DNA from: Pseudomonadota bacterium | GTDB lineage: Bacteria; Pseudomonadota; Gammaproteobacteria; Burkholderiales; Burkholderiaceae_D | Assembly (NCBI GenBank): GCA_018241865.1 | Contig: JAFECY010000097.1 | Span: forward strand, 1-9,297 | DNA length: 9,297 nucleotides | Direction: 5' to 3' | Shown here: positions 1-7,598 of the stretch, one piece after another | How positions within the stretch are numbered: position 1 is the stretch's first letter | Layout of the letters: every line of letters begins with the position of its first letter | Translations under genes and position numbers: made by a program | Notes under the pieces: model-generated | Database searches by the model: none | What the model was told of the DNA's origin: nothing | Seen by the model: only the letters and a program-made list of their open reading frames with translations

Positions 1-375
1 AAAACGCCTCCTACAATGCGCATCACTTGAGGAGGACGCAGGCTTCAGATCGAAAAAGCGCTGCCCATCTGCTGATGTAGTTGTACACATAACAGGCCAA
101 ATCAATTCACCGGGGTTCGGGGCCCCACATGACATTTTAAGGAGTGTTATCAAAGGCGTCAGCCTTCCCCCGGAAAAAAGTTGTTTGCCACTGTAACGGC
201 GCCCAGAAAGCACACTGCAACACACTGCGCAGCCGACAGCCAACAGCAAACGACTCCGACCATCCAGGCGCGCAGCAGCGTTGCCGGATGATGTTCTGAA
301 ATGACAGCATAAACGAGTAACAACCGGACTGTGTTCGGCGTGGGATCGTGCGTGCCTAATGATTCAGGAGTAAAC
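1..375. other. Leader region with no supported gene
   Basis: No convincing gene is visible here. One plus-strand frame is open from base 2 to a stop at 194-196 (64 codons). Its translation has no recognisable domain, so it could be the tail of an upstream gene or a chance frame. A minus-strand frame covering 159-377 overlaps the start of the next gene and looks like a shadow. A GC-rich self-complementary block (GGGGCCCC, 119-126) has no T tract after it and is not a clear terminator. No convincing paired -35/-10 promoter was found, although the promoter of the gene at 376 presumably lies in this stretch. Confidence 0.5.
366..370 (+). promoter_or_regulatory. Shine-Dalgarno site that sets the start at 376
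   Basis: AGGAG lies five bases before the ATG at 376. It favours that start over the in-frame ATG at 331, which would add 15 residues not resembling a leader. Confidence 0.7.
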
Positions 376-1302
376 ATGTCTCAACAAGTTATCACAGCGA
401 CGCTGGAACAGAGTCGAAGACCGGTTGGCAAGTCCACTGCTTGGGCGCTGGTAGCCCGTCTTAAAATGAGCGGCCTCATGCAGACTGCTCACCATGCTTT
501 GATGGTGCTAGGCCTGAGCGCCTTGGCCACCTTGGCGCTGATGTTTGTCCGGCCGGATATCACCGACCATCTGAAAGCGCTATCGCCATTCAACCGTACC
601 CAGTTGGCGCAGGAGCCGGCGACAGTCAGTCCCGACATGGCCAGTCTGATGGATACGCCGTCCAAGCCTTTTACCAAAACCAAGGCTAACGAAAAGATCA
701 CCGTCAACCAGGTAGTCTTTCACGGCATCGATGGCAAATACGCCGACGCCACCGATGAGCAACGCATCGTGGCAAGCTGGATTTCCAAGCGTTACCGCGT
801 CGCCGGTGATGCAACGCTCATGCTGGTGCATAACGCTTACCAGATCGCGGACGAACTCAAGCTCGATCCCCTACTGATCCTGTCGGTGGCTGCCATCGAA
901 TCCAGCTTCAATCCGTTTGCCGAAAGCGCGGTCGGCGCACAGGGTCTGATGCAAGTCATGTCCAAATTGCATCACGAGAAATTCCAATCGCTGGGCGGCG
1001 TCAAGGCGGCGCTGAATCCAGTCGCCAACATGAAGGTCGGCGCGCTGATTCTGAAAGATTATGTGCAGCGCGGCGGTTCGGTGGAAGCCGGCCTGAAGAT
1101 GTACGTTGGCGCAGCCGCCTTCAATACCGACTATGGCTATGGCTCGAAAGTGTTGAGCGAATACCGCCGCCTGCGCGAAGTAGCCGGCAGAACTGCGCCG
1201 CCCTTGCCCGCCACGGCCAACAAGACCGAACCCAAATCCACGACGAGCAATGGCGCCGTGGAACAAAAAATCAGCGCTCCCGAGGAAGACAAATCCGCCT
1301 GA
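376..1302 (+). CDS. Membrane-anchored lytic transglycosylase (SLT)-domain protein
   Basis: Predicted 308-residue peptidoglycan-acting protein, probably inner-membrane anchored with its catalytic domain in the periplasm. Seen: a basic N-terminal stretch of about 38 residues, one hydrophobic segment at about 39-58, a linker, then an SLT/Goose-lysozyme-like domain at about 150-265. The domain has the catalytic-type Glu175 in IESSFNP, the GAQGLMQVM motif (187-195) and NMKVGALIL (218-226). A hydrophilic Lys/Glu/Pro/Thr-rich tail of about 40 residues follows. The usual AYNAG motif reads MYVGAA (242-247): the Tyr is kept but the Asn is lost. Family knowledge: such domains cleave the MurNAc-GlcNAc bond with release of 1,6-anhydroMurNAc. 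The gene stands alone on the plus strand and converges on the minus-strand cluster. Start chosen by AGGAG at 366-370. The fold is well supported; activity and cellular role are inferred. Confidence 0.85.
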   Translation: MSQQVITATLEQSRRPVGKSTAWALVARLKMSGLMQTAHHALMVLGLSALATLALMFVRPDITDHLKALSPFNRTQLAQEPATVSPDMASLMDTPSKPFTKTKANEKITVNQVVFHGIDGKYADATDEQRIVASWISKRYRVAGDATLMLVHNAYQIADELKLDPLLILSVAAIESSFNPFAESAVGAQGLMQVMSKLHHEKFQSLGGVKAALNPVANMKVGALILKDYVQRGGSVEAGLKMYVGAAAFNTDYGYGSKVLSEYRRLREVAGRTAPPLPATANKTEPKSTTSNGAVEQKISAPEEDKSA

Positions 1303-1329
1303 TCCGGCAAGTCTGTCTCCAGCCTTTGT

Positions 1330-1359
1330 AAAAAAGCGCCCTACTTCGGGCGCTTTTTT
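1330..1359. terminator. Bidirectional rho-independent terminator between convergent genes
   Basis: A perfect 12-bp inverted repeat pairs 1330-1341 with 1348-1359 around a six-base loop (TACTTC). The core GCGCCC/GGGCGC is flanked by an A run on the left and a T run on the right. Each strand therefore ends with a U tract after a GC stem. It lies 28 bases past the stop of the plus-strand SLT gene and 14 bases past the stop of the minus-strand aminotransferase gene, so it can end both transcripts. Confidence 0.9.
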
Positions 1360-1372
1360 CTTCGGCGAACAA

Positions 1373-2539
1373 TTAGCCAGTGAAATAGCTGCGCAGCCGC
1401 GCCACTGCTTCTTGTAGATTTTCCATCGAGGTCGCATACGATATTCGCACATGACTACGCGCCGTGTGCGGCCCGAAATCTAGGCCCGGCACGATCACCA
1501 CACCAGCTTTGTGCAAGATGTCGATGCTCAAGCGATCGGCATCATCCGTCAGATCGCTGCAATCCGCATACACATAAAAGGCACCATCCGGCATCACCGG
1601 CACCTTGAAACCCAGCTCTTGCAAAGCCGGCACGATGTAATCACGCCGCCGCTTGAATTCGGCGCGGCGCTGCTCGAACAAGGCCTGCGACTGCGGCGCA
1701 AAGCAGGCGATGCCGGCATGCTGGGCAATCGCCGAAGCGCAGATGAACAGGTTTTGCGCCAGCTTTTCGATCTGCGGCACCATGACTTCCGGCACCACCA
1801 GCCAGCCCAGCCGCCAACCCGTCATATTGAAATACTTGGAAAAACTGTTGATGACGATAACGTCATCGCCCAGCGACAACGCCGAAAAAGGCGGTGCATC
1901 GTAAGTCAATTGCTGGTAAATCTCATCGACGATGGCGAAGCCATTTTTCTCGCGAACAGTCGCAACGATCCTGGCCAGCTCCTGCGGATCGATCGAGGTG
2001 CCGGTCGGATTGGAAGGCGAAGCCAGCAAGACGCCGCGCGTCGCTGCCGTCCAGTGTTCACGCACCATTGCCGCCGACAACTGAAAGCGGTCTTGCGGCT
2101 CGCTCGGGATCATGCGCGCCACGCCGTCGAAAGCAGCGAGGAAATGCCGGTTGCAGGGATAGGAGGGATCGGGCATCAGGATTTCAGCGCCCTTTTCCAC
2201 CAGCGCAGCGCACGCCAGCAGCAAGGCACCGGATGCGCCGGCGGTGACGATGATGCGCGAAGGCGCAATGTCGAGTCCGTAGATAGTACGGTAATGCCCG
2301 GCAATCGCTACACGCAAGGCCGGTAAGCCGGTGGCCGGGGTGTATTGCATCTTGCCGTCGGCCATAGCGCGGCTGGCCGCGTCGATCACCAGCGGCGCAG
2401 CCGTGAAATCCGGCTCACCGATACCCATGTGGATGATGGAACGTCCCTGCCGCTCCAGGTCGGCCGCCATCTTCGCCAGCTCCATCACGTGGAAAGGCGC
2501 GATGTTTTCAAGGCGTGCGGCCAGATGGGGAAAATTCAT
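1373..2539 (-). CDS. PLP-dependent class I/II aminotransferase
   Basis: Predicted cytoplasmic fold-type I aminotransferase of 388 residues, a normal length for the AspC/aspartate aminotransferase superfamily. Seen in order: GEPDF (41-45), the cofactor loop TAGASGA (99-105), SPSNPTG (174-180) with cofactor-binding Asn177, VDEIY (204-208) with Asp205 for the pyridine nitrogen, SFSKYFNMTGWRLGW (232-246) with the PLP-binding Lys235, and Arg365 in HVRISYA, which would hold the substrate carboxylate. These make a PLP transaminase near certain; the amino-acid substrate cannot be read from sequence. It is the last gene of the leftward run, starting 59 bases past nusB and ending just before the terminator. 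Its ribosome binding site is weak (AGAG-like), so coupling to upstream translation is possible. Alternatives include aspartate, alanine or aromatic aminotransferase. Confidence 0.9.
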   Translation of the reverse strand: MNFPHLAARLENIAPFHVMELAKMAADLERQGRSIIHMGIGEPDFTAAPLVIDAASRAMADGKMQYTPATGLPALRVAIAGHYRTIYGLDIAPSRIIVTAGASGALLLACAALVEKGAEILMPDPSYPCNRHFLAAFDGVARMIPSEPQDRFQLSAAMVREHWTAATRGVLLASPSNPTGTSIDPQELARIVATVREKNGFAIVDEIYQQLTYDAPPFSALSLGDDVIVINSFSKYFNMTGWRLGWLVVPEVMVPQIEKLAQNLFICASAIAQHAGIACFAPQSQALFEQRRAEFKRRRDYIVPALQELGFKVPVMPDGAFYVYADCSDLTDDADRLSIDILHKAGVVIVPGLDFGPHTARSHVRISYATSMENLQEAVARLRSYFTG

Positions 2540-2598
2540 GAGACGAGGCTCTGTAAAAGATCAACCCTATGACACTGGCGAGCAACCCACCACTAGCC

Positions 2599-3063
2599 TT
2601 ATTTGCCGGCCTTGACTTCCGCGCCGCGCAGCGAGCCGGCCAGTTTGTCCAGCACGCCATTGACGTATTTGTGGCCGTCGATGCCGCCGAATGATTTGGT
2701 CAGCTCGACCGCTTCGTTGATGACGACTTTGTAGGGAATTTCGAGATGATGCTTGAGTTCGTACGCGCCGATCAGCAACACCGCATGTTCAATCGGCGAC
2801 AGTTCCGTCAACGGGCGGTCGATCAAGGGACTGAGCCCATCGCGTAACGTGGCGACTTCTCGGATCGTGCCATGCAACAACGCATCGAAATGTTCGGCAT
2901 CGGCTTTGTCGAAGCCATGCGCCTCACGAATATGGGCATCGATTGCGCCGGCGTCTTCATTATTGAGCAGCCATTGATACAAGCCCTGCAAGGCAAATTC
3001 ACGCGCGCGATGACGCGGCGTGCGATTCTTGTTGGGGTTGGCGTGAATTTCTTTTTGGTTCAT
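2599..3063 (-). CDS. nusB: Transcription antitermination factor NusB
   Basis: NusB is an all-helical RNA-binding protein that, with NusE (ribosomal protein S10), binds boxA RNA and supports antitermination, chiefly in rRNA operons. This 154-residue product has the family's Arg-rich start ([17 protein letters not shown], 15-31), the central [16 protein letters not shown] block (88-103), [18 protein letters not shown] (109-126) and the closing YVNGVLDKL (133-141). Length is typical, with a short Asn/Lys-rich N-terminal extension. An in-frame TAG lies three codons upstream of the ATG, so the start cannot be moved further out, yet no good Shine-Dalgarno sequence precedes it. It follows ribH by 57 bases; ribH-nusB adjacency is common in Proteobacteria and supports the call. 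Confidence 0.95.
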   Translation of the reverse strand: MNQKEIHANPNKNRTPRHRAREFALQGLYQWLLNNEDAGAIDAHIREAHGFDKADAEHFDALLHGTIREVATLRDGLSPLIDRPLTELSPIEHAVLLIGAYELKHHLEIPYKVVINEAVELTKSFGGIDGHKYVNGVLDKLAGSLRGAEVKAGK

Positions 3064-3120
3064 AGCTGGCTAACAGTGCATCCGCTGACAAGCGAAAGAC
3101 AAACAAGGGATCAAACAAAC

Positions 3121-3606
3121 TTACGCTTCTTGCGTCGATTCGGCGAGTTCTTCCAGCGCCAGGGTCAGATTAGCCATCTCGACCGCGACGCGGGCGGCAT
3201 CGGCACCTTTTTCTGCCATACGCACTTCGGCTTGCTCGTCGTTCTCAGTGGTCAACACGGCATTAGCGATCGGGATACCGTAATCGAGCGCCACCCGCGA
3301 AATGCCGGCACCGGATTCATTGGACACCAACTCGAAGTGGTAAGTCTCGCCACGTATCACCGCGCCGATGGCGATTAGCGCATCGAACTGCTCCGTTTCC
3401 GCCAGCTTTTGCAAGGCCACCGGCAATTCCAGCGCGCCCGGCACGGTCACATGCAGAATGTCTTCATCGGCCACGCCCAAGTGTTTCAATTCCGCGAGAC
3501 AGGCCGCCAGCAAGCCGTGGCATACGTCTTCGTTGAAGCGGGCCTGGGCGATGCCGATGCGCAGGCCGTCGCCTTCAACGGTTGTTTCAAAGCTTCCGAC
3601 TGTCAT
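3121..3606 (-). CDS. ribH: 6,7-dimethyl-8-ribityllumazine synthase
   Basis: RibH condenses 5-amino-6-ribitylaminouracil with 3,4-dihydroxy-2-butanone 4-phosphate to give the lumazine that riboflavin synthase uses. The 161-residue product is of normal length. Seen: [10 protein letters not shown] (16-25) with the substrate-stacking Phe24, VPGALELP (55-62), [12 protein letters not shown] (81-92) with the catalytic-type His90, and [12 protein letters not shown] (118-129) with the phosphate-binding Arg129. An AAGGA Shine-Dalgarno sequence lies six bases before the ATG. Another ATG five bases upstream (3609-3611) is out of frame. The gene sits 42 bases downstream of the ribBA-like gene and before nusB, which fits co-expression of the pathway. 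Members of this family form large 60-mer or pentamer/decamer assemblies; which applies here cannot be told. Confidence 0.96.
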   Translation of the reverse strand: MTVGSFETTVEGDGLRIGIAQARFNEDVCHGLLAACLAELKHLGVADEDILHVTVPGALELPVALQKLAETEQFDALIAIGAVIRGETYHFELVSNESGAGISRVALDYGIPIANAVLTTENDEQAEVRMAEKGADAARVAVEMANLTLALEELAESTQEA

Positions 3607-3648
3607 GGCATGTCCTTTGTTTATTGTTGATGTTCAGAGTGGCCTGCT

Positions 3649-4761
3649 TCACTTGCCCGGCTTTTCCTGAAAACCCGTTACTTCGAGATTAAAACCCGCC
3701 ATCGACGGCATTTTGCGCGGGCTGGACAGCAGTTTCATCTTGCCGACCTGCAGATCCTTGAGTATCTGCGCGCCGATGCCGTAGTTGCGCAAATCCATGC
3801 TCGATGCTCGCATCTGCGGTCGCGCATCTGGATTGTCGAGCGCGGCGAACTGGGCAAACATTTGTTCAGAGGATTCCTCGCAATTGAGCAGCACCATGAC
3901 GCCGCTTTGCTGCGCCTTGATCGCCTGCAACGACGAGGCGACGTTCCAAGAATGCGTAGAGGTTTCTGTTTCCAGCAAATCGAGTATCGATACCGGCTGA
4001 TGCACCCGCACCAAGGTTTCAGTCTGCGGTGTAATCTCGCCATGCACCAGTGCCAGATGCGCGCAACCACTCGGTTTGTCGCGATAGGCGACTGCTTTGA
4101 ACACGCCATAAGCGGTGTGCATCGTACGCTCCGCCAAGCGCTCGACGATGCTTTCGGTCTGGCTGCGGTAGTGAATGAGATCGGCAATCGCGCCGATCTT
4201 CAGACTATGTTCTTGAGCAAACGCCATCAGGTCAGGCAGGCGCGCCATCGTACCGTCGTCCTTCATGATTTCGCAAATGACCGCAGCCGGCGTCAGCCCC
4301 GCCAGTTCGGCCAGATCACAACCGGCCTCGGTATGGCCGGCGCGCATCAGCACGCCGCCCTTTTGCGCCTTGAGCGGGAAAATATGGCCGGGCTGCACGA
4401 TGTCGCTTGCTTTGGCACGCTTGGCGACCGCGGCCTGAACGGTGCGGGCGCGATCCGCTGCAGAAATCCCGGTGGTTACGCCTTCGGCGGCTTCAATGGA
4501 AACCGTGAAATTGGTGCCATAGGACGTGCCATTGCGCGCGGTCATCATCGGCAATTCGAGTTGCGCACAACGCTCTTCGGTCAAAGTCAGGCAAATCAGG
4601 CCGCGCCCGTATTTCGCCATGAAATTGATCGCTTCAGGCGTCACGAATTCGGCGGCCAGCACTAGGTCGCCTTCGTTTTCGCGGTCTTCTTCGTCAACTA
4701 AAATGACCATGCGGCCAGCCCGCAGTTCCGCGACGATTTCCTGTGTTGTTGCAAGCGCCAT
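3649..4761 (-). CDS. ribBA: 3,4-dihydroxy-2-butanone-4-phosphate synthase with degenerate GTP cyclohydrolase II domain (RibBX type)
   Basis: The N-terminal half (about 1-200) is a complete RibB domain, which makes 3,4-dihydroxy-2-butanone 4-phosphate from ribulose 5-phosphate. Seen: [10 protein letters not shown] (23-32) with the metal and substrate acidic residues, PGHIFPL with His126, RAGHTEA with His143, and Glu164 in VICEIM. The C-terminal part (about 205-370) aligns by eye with GTP cyclohydrolase II: RVH (252-254), [15 protein letters not shown] (323-337) and a PRK near 348-350. However, the three zinc cysteines of the usual C-x10-C-x-C block are absent after RVH, and the QEGRGIGL motif is replaced by CEESSEQMF (294-302). 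GTP cyclohydrolase activity is therefore unlikely. This matches the RibBX variant described in Proteobacteria, although automatic annotation would call it RibBA. AGGA (4768-4771) sits six bases before the ATG. It follows the DUF808 gene by 84 bases and precedes ribH. Confidence 0.93.
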   Translation of the reverse strand: MALATTQEIVAELRAGRMVILVDEEDRENEGDLVLAAEFVTPEAINFMAKYGRGLICLTLTEERCAQLELPMMTARNGTSYGTNFTVSIEAAEGVTTGISAADRARTVQAAVAKRAKASDIVQPGHIFPLKAQKGGVLMRAGHTEAGCDLAELAGLTPAAVICEIMKDDGTMARLPDLMAFAQEHSLKIGAIADLIHYRSQTESIVERLAERTMHTAYGVFKAVAYRDKPSGCAHLALVHGEITPQTETLVRVHQPVSILDLLETETSTHSWNVASSLQAIKAQQSGVMVLLNCEESSEQMFAQFAALDNPDARPQMRASSMDLRNYGIGAQILKDLQVGKMKLLSSPRKMPSMAGFNLEVTGFQEKPGK

Positions 4762-4779
4762 AGAATTTCCTAATCAGGC

Positions 4780-4807
4780 CGTCATTTTAAAGGATTTGAC
4801 GTCGTCA
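4780..4807 (-). promoter_or_regulatory. Candidate control region upstream of the ribBA-like gene (three TGACG half-sites)
   Basis: The gap before the ribBA-like gene contains TGACG at 4797-4801, then one base, then CGTCA at 4803-4807, a perfect inverted repeat. A third half-site CGTCA is at 4780-4784. Between them, on the minus strand, TAAAAT (4784-4789) resembles a -10 box, but no good -35 box is spaced correctly. This could be an operator with an internal promoter for ribBA-ribH-nusB, or chance. No known regulator is assigned. Confidence 0.25.
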
Positions 4808-4845
4808 TAGCGCCGAAAGCCGGCCGAATTGCCATGAAACCACTT

Positions 4846-5784
4846 TTATGCCACTTTATTGCGCGTCTTGAAAAGACGTCCGCCCGCGTTCAGCGTTACC
4901 AGCACCAGTGTGCCGATCAGCATGCCGAGCAACACATCCAACACGGTGGCAATCAACCAGCGCATCACGCCACCGATCGTCGGAATGCTTGCCGCACCGG
5001 CCGCCAGATGATCGATGGCATGATGCACCGGCGGTATGCCATGAACCAAGATAGCGCCGCCCACCATGAACATGGCGATCGTACCGACTACCGATAAGGT
5101 CTTCATCAGATACGGCGCGCCCGCCAGCAAAGTGTTGCCGAGTTTTTGTTTCCACTGAGCGCTTTTCCGGCTGAGATAAAGGCCGAGATCGTCGAGCTTG
5201 ACGATGCCAGCGACCAAGCCATACACACCGACGGTCATGATGACCGCAATACCCGCCAGCACCGCCACCTGCTTAGAAAACGAAGCCGTCGCGACCGTCC
5301 CCAGCGAAATCACAATAATTTCCGCTGAAAGGATGAAATCGGTACGAATCGCGCCCTTGATTTTGTCCCTTTCCAACGCCAGCATATCGATCGTCGGATT
5401 GGCCAATGCTTCGCTCAGCTCCTTGTGATGGAGATCGTCTTCGGACTGGCTATGCAAAAACTTGTGCGCCAGTTTTTCCACGCCCTCGAAACAGAGAAAC
5501 GCACCACCCACCATCAACAAAGGCGTGATCGCCCAAGGCGCAAAAAAACTGATAGCCAACGCTAGGGGCACGAGGATAACTTTATTCATCAGCGAGCCCA
5601 CGCCGACCGCCCACACCACCGGCAATTCCCGATCGGGATGCACGCCGGTCACTTGCTGCGCGTTCAACGCTAGATCATCGCCCAGCACACCAGCGGTTTT
5701 CTTGGCGGCGACCTTGGTCATGAGCGCCACGTCATTCAAAATGGTGGCGATATCGTCGATCAATGCCAACAGACTGCTAGCCAT
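4846..5784 (-). CDS. DUF808 (YedI-like) inner-membrane protein
   Basis: Predicted 312-residue polytopic inner-membrane protein of the DUF808 family, whose E. coli member is YedI; function is unknown. Seen: the family N-terminus ([20 protein letters not shown]), a [18 protein letters not shown] segment (28-45), and about six hydrophobic stretches near 57-80, 82-102, 148-168, 172-194, 229-249 and 273-298. The loop [13 protein letters not shown] (99-111) and the following acidic/His-rich stretch (112-124) are soluble. Length agrees with the family. AAGGA lies eight bases before the ATG. The gene sits inside the riboflavin cluster, 89 bases after ribE and 84 before the ribBA-like gene, on the same strand. 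Whether it has any tie to flavin handling is unknown. The family assignment is from memory of its sequence character. Confidence 0.88.
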   Translation of the reverse strand: MASSLLALIDDIATILNDVALMTKVAAKKTAGVLGDDLALNAQQVTGVHPDRELPVVWAVGVGSLMNKVILVPLALAISFFAPWAITPLLMVGGAFLCFEGVEKLAHKFLHSQSEDDLHHKELSEALANPTIDMLALERDKIKGAIRTDFILSAEIIVISLGTVATASFSKQVAVLAGIAVIMTVGVYGLVAGIVKLDDLGLYLSRKSAQWKQKLGNTLLAGAPYLMKTLSVVGTIAMFMVGGAILVHGIPPVHHAIDHLAAGAASIPTIGGVMRWLIATVLDVLLGMLIGTLVLVTLNAGGRLFKTRNKVA

Positions 5785-5873
5785 GTCGGAAATCCTTTAG
5801 CAAAAAATGGGAAATGAATGCCGGCAGCGAGCGCCGCCGCCGATCGAGGGCGAGATGATACCGGCAGGAAGAA

Positions 5874-6485
5874 TTACTTCGTGGATAGCATGCGCTCGAC
5901 ATATCGGGCGATCAGGTCAACTTCCAAATTGACTTTGCTGCCTAGTTTGAGATATTTGAGAGTAGTAACGTCGATGGTATGTGGAATCAGATTGATCGAA
6001 AATGCACAGCAGGCAGGCAAGTCGTCAACACGATTGACCGTCAGCGACACGCCATTGACGACGATCGATCCCTTGTAGGCCAGATATTTGCCCAATTCGC
6101 GCGGCGCTTCGATCGCCAACTCCCAAGATTCCCCGATCGGTTCAAATTTGCGAACCACGCCCAGACCATCGACATGACCGGATACCAGATGTCCGCCCAG
6201 GCGTTCGGACAAGGTCAGCGCTTTTTCCAGATTCACTGCACCCGGCGCGTCCAAACCAACAGTGCAATTCAAGCTTTCGCGCGAGACATCGACATCGAAA
6301 CTGTTTACCGTCTTCGACACGACCGTCATGCACGCGCCATTGAGTGCAATCGAATCGCCCAGCGCGACATCGGCCAGCGGCAAGCCGCCGGCATCCACAT
6401 GCAAGCGCACGCCGGCGTCGGCCTGATTGCCGAGAGGGGTCACGGAAGTGATGTTGACGACAGCGGCGACGATGCCTGTAAACAT
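5874..6485 (-). CDS. ribE: Riboflavin synthase, alpha subunit
   Basis: Riboflavin synthase dismutates two 6,7-dimethyl-8-ribityllumazine molecules to riboflavin and the aminouracil precursor. The 203-residue product shows the diagnostic N-terminus MFTGIV and the internal duplication into two lumazine-binding barrels (about 1-97 and 98-195). Matching motifs are ALNGACMTV (47-55) in the first barrel and VNGVSLTVN (143-151) in the second. GGHLVSGHVDG (97-107) carries the conserved His104; Cys52, Ser147 and Thr149 match residues known to matter in E. coli. The C-terminal NLEVDLIARYVER (186-198) is the trimerisation helix region. It begins 21 bases after ribD ends. The Shine-Dalgarno sequence is weak (AGG about eight bases before the ATG). 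The alternative name ribC is used in some species. Confidence 0.96.
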   Translation of the reverse strand: MFTGIVAAVVNITSVTPLGNQADAGVRLHVDAGGLPLADVALGDSIALNGACMTVVSKTVNSFDVDVSRESLNCTVGLDAPGAVNLEKALTLSERLGGHLVSGHVDGLGVVRKFEPIGESWELAIEAPRELGKYLAYKGSIVVNGVSLTVNRVDDLPACCAFSINLIPHTIDVTTLKYLKLGSKVNLEVDLIARYVERMLSTK

Positions 6486-6506
6486 GACGAACCTAATTCG
6501 TTAAAG

Positions 6507-7598
6507 TTAAATGAAGCGGGCAAGGATACGCACATCCGCGCCGATTTGTTTGATGTCATGAAACTTCAGTTTGCGACTGGCATCCAGCGTACTCGGTGCA
6601 CGCATGGCGAACAAGCCCTGCGCATCGCCCAGCAAGCTGGGGGCAAGATAGAGCAGCAATTCATCGACGCAATCTGCTTCGATCAATGCGCCATTCAGTC
6701 GGGAGCCGGCTTCAACATGCAATTCATTGATTTGCCGCCGCCCTAATTCGAGCAGCAGCGCCGGCAGATCGACTTTGCCCCACGCATTCGGCAGCCGAAT
6801 GATCTCTACTCCTCGCGCTTGCAACTGCGCTTCTTTCAGCGGATCGGATATCGCGGTGACGACCCATGCACCGCCGCCATCGAGAATCCGCGCCTGCGGC
6901 GAAATCTGCAGTTTGCTATCGACCACGATGCGGCGCGGCTGGCGCGGTGTGTCAACGCCACGCACCGTCATGTGCGGATCGTCCTGGTTAACAGTGCCGA
7001 TGCCGGTCAGGATGGCGCAAGCTTGCGCACGCCAGCGATGACCGTCATTGCGCGCGGCTTCCGACGTGATCCACTGACTCTGGCCGTCGTACAGCGCCGT
7101 CTTCCCATCCAGACTAGCGGCCGCCTTCATGCGCACCCAAGGTCGGCCACGTTCCATACGCGAAAAGAAACCGATGTTCATCTCGCGCGCCACGTTTTCC
7201 AAGACGCCAGCGACGACCTCGATGCCGGCTGCCTGCAATCTGGCCAGCCCCTGCCCTGCCACCAGCGGATTGGGGTCGCGTATCGCCGCCACTACTCTGG
7301 CGACACCCGCTTCAATCAGCGCATCGGTGCAAGGCGGTGTGCGTCCATGATGATTGCAAGGTTCCAGCGTCACGTAAGCCGTTGCGCCACGCACCGTATG
7401 GCCGCGTTGCACGGCGTCGTGCAAGGCCTGCACTTCAGCGTGCGCCTGCCCGGCCGGCTGCGTGAACCCGGTGCCGATGATGTTGCTATCTTTGACGAGA
7501 ACACAGCCCACGCGCGGATTCGGCGTGGTGGTAAACAAGCCCTGAGCCGCCCATTCGAGCGCGACTTGCATACCTTGCTGATCGGTTGAAATGTTCAC
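6507..7598 (-). CDS. ribD: Bifunctional pyrimidine deaminase/reductase RibD
   Basis: RibD carries out two successive riboflavin steps: zinc-dependent deamination of the diaminopyrimidine and NADPH-dependent reduction of the ribosyl side chain. Numbered from the GTG at 7598 (363 residues), the deaminase domain (about 1-145) has TPNPRVGCVLV (25-35), the zinc ligand His53 with catalytic Glu55 in HAEVQAL, and PCNHHGRTPPC with Cys81 and Cys90. The reductase domain (about 150-363) begins at RPWVRMKAAASLDGKTA and has GIGTVNQDDP and HVEAGSRLNGALI. Length is typical. Start: an AAGGA at 7610-7614 lies 11 bases before the GTG at 7598 but only two bases before an upstream TTG at 7607, so GTG is preferred; the TTG start would add three residues. 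It follows the pilin gene by about 50 bases with no terminator between. Confidence 0.95.
   Translation of the reverse strand: MNISTDQQGMQVALEWAAQGLFTTTPNPRVGCVLVKDSNIIGTGFTQPAGQAHAEVQALHDAVQRGHTVRGATAYVTLEPCNHHGRTPPCTDALIEAGVARVVAAIRDPNPLVAGQGLARLQAAGIEVVAGVLENVAREMNIGFFSRMERGRPWVRMKAAASLDGKTALYDGQSQWITSEAARNDGHRWRAQACAILTGIGTVNQDDPHMTVRGVDTPRQPRRIVVDSKLQISPQARILDGGGAWVVTAISDPLKEAQLQARGVEIIRLPNAWGKVDLPALLLELGRRQINELHVEAGSRLNGALIEADCVDELLLYLAPSLLGDAQGLFAMRAPSTLDASRKLKFHDIKQIGADVRILARFI

Noticed and set aside
119..126. GGGGCCCC palindrome with flanking G runs as a possible terminator or tRNA remnant
   Set aside because: There is no T tract and no tRNA arms around it; a short GC palindrome alone is not evidence.
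2..196. Plus-strand open frame entering from the left edge (64 codons)
   Set aside because: No recognisable domain or protein-like pattern and a short length; it could be the tail of a gene outside the window, but nothing supports that.
281..313. TTGCCG with a downstream CATAAA as a promoter for the SLT gene
   Set aside because: The spacing between the boxes is over 20 bases and the match is poor.
159..377. Minus-strand 72-codon frame upstream of the SLT gene
   Set aside because: It overlaps the start and ribosome site of the SLT gene, has no good ribosome site of its own and no known motif.
1511..2326. Long plus-strand frame opposite the aminotransferase gene (271 codons)
   Set aside because: It is antisense to a gene with complete PLP-enzyme motifs, and its Arg/His/Gln-rich translation is typical of a GC-rich shadow frame.
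3862..4665. Long plus-strand frame opposite the ribBA-like gene (267 codons)
   Set aside because: The minus strand carries clear RibB motifs; the antisense translation has no domain.
4811..4832. GCCGGC-rich stretch after the DUF808 gene as a terminator
   Set aside because: Only about four base pairs can form and no T run follows on the minus strand.
5979..7589. Long plus-strand frames opposite ribE and ribD
   Set aside because: They are shadows of two strongly supported riboflavin genes, with low-information translations.
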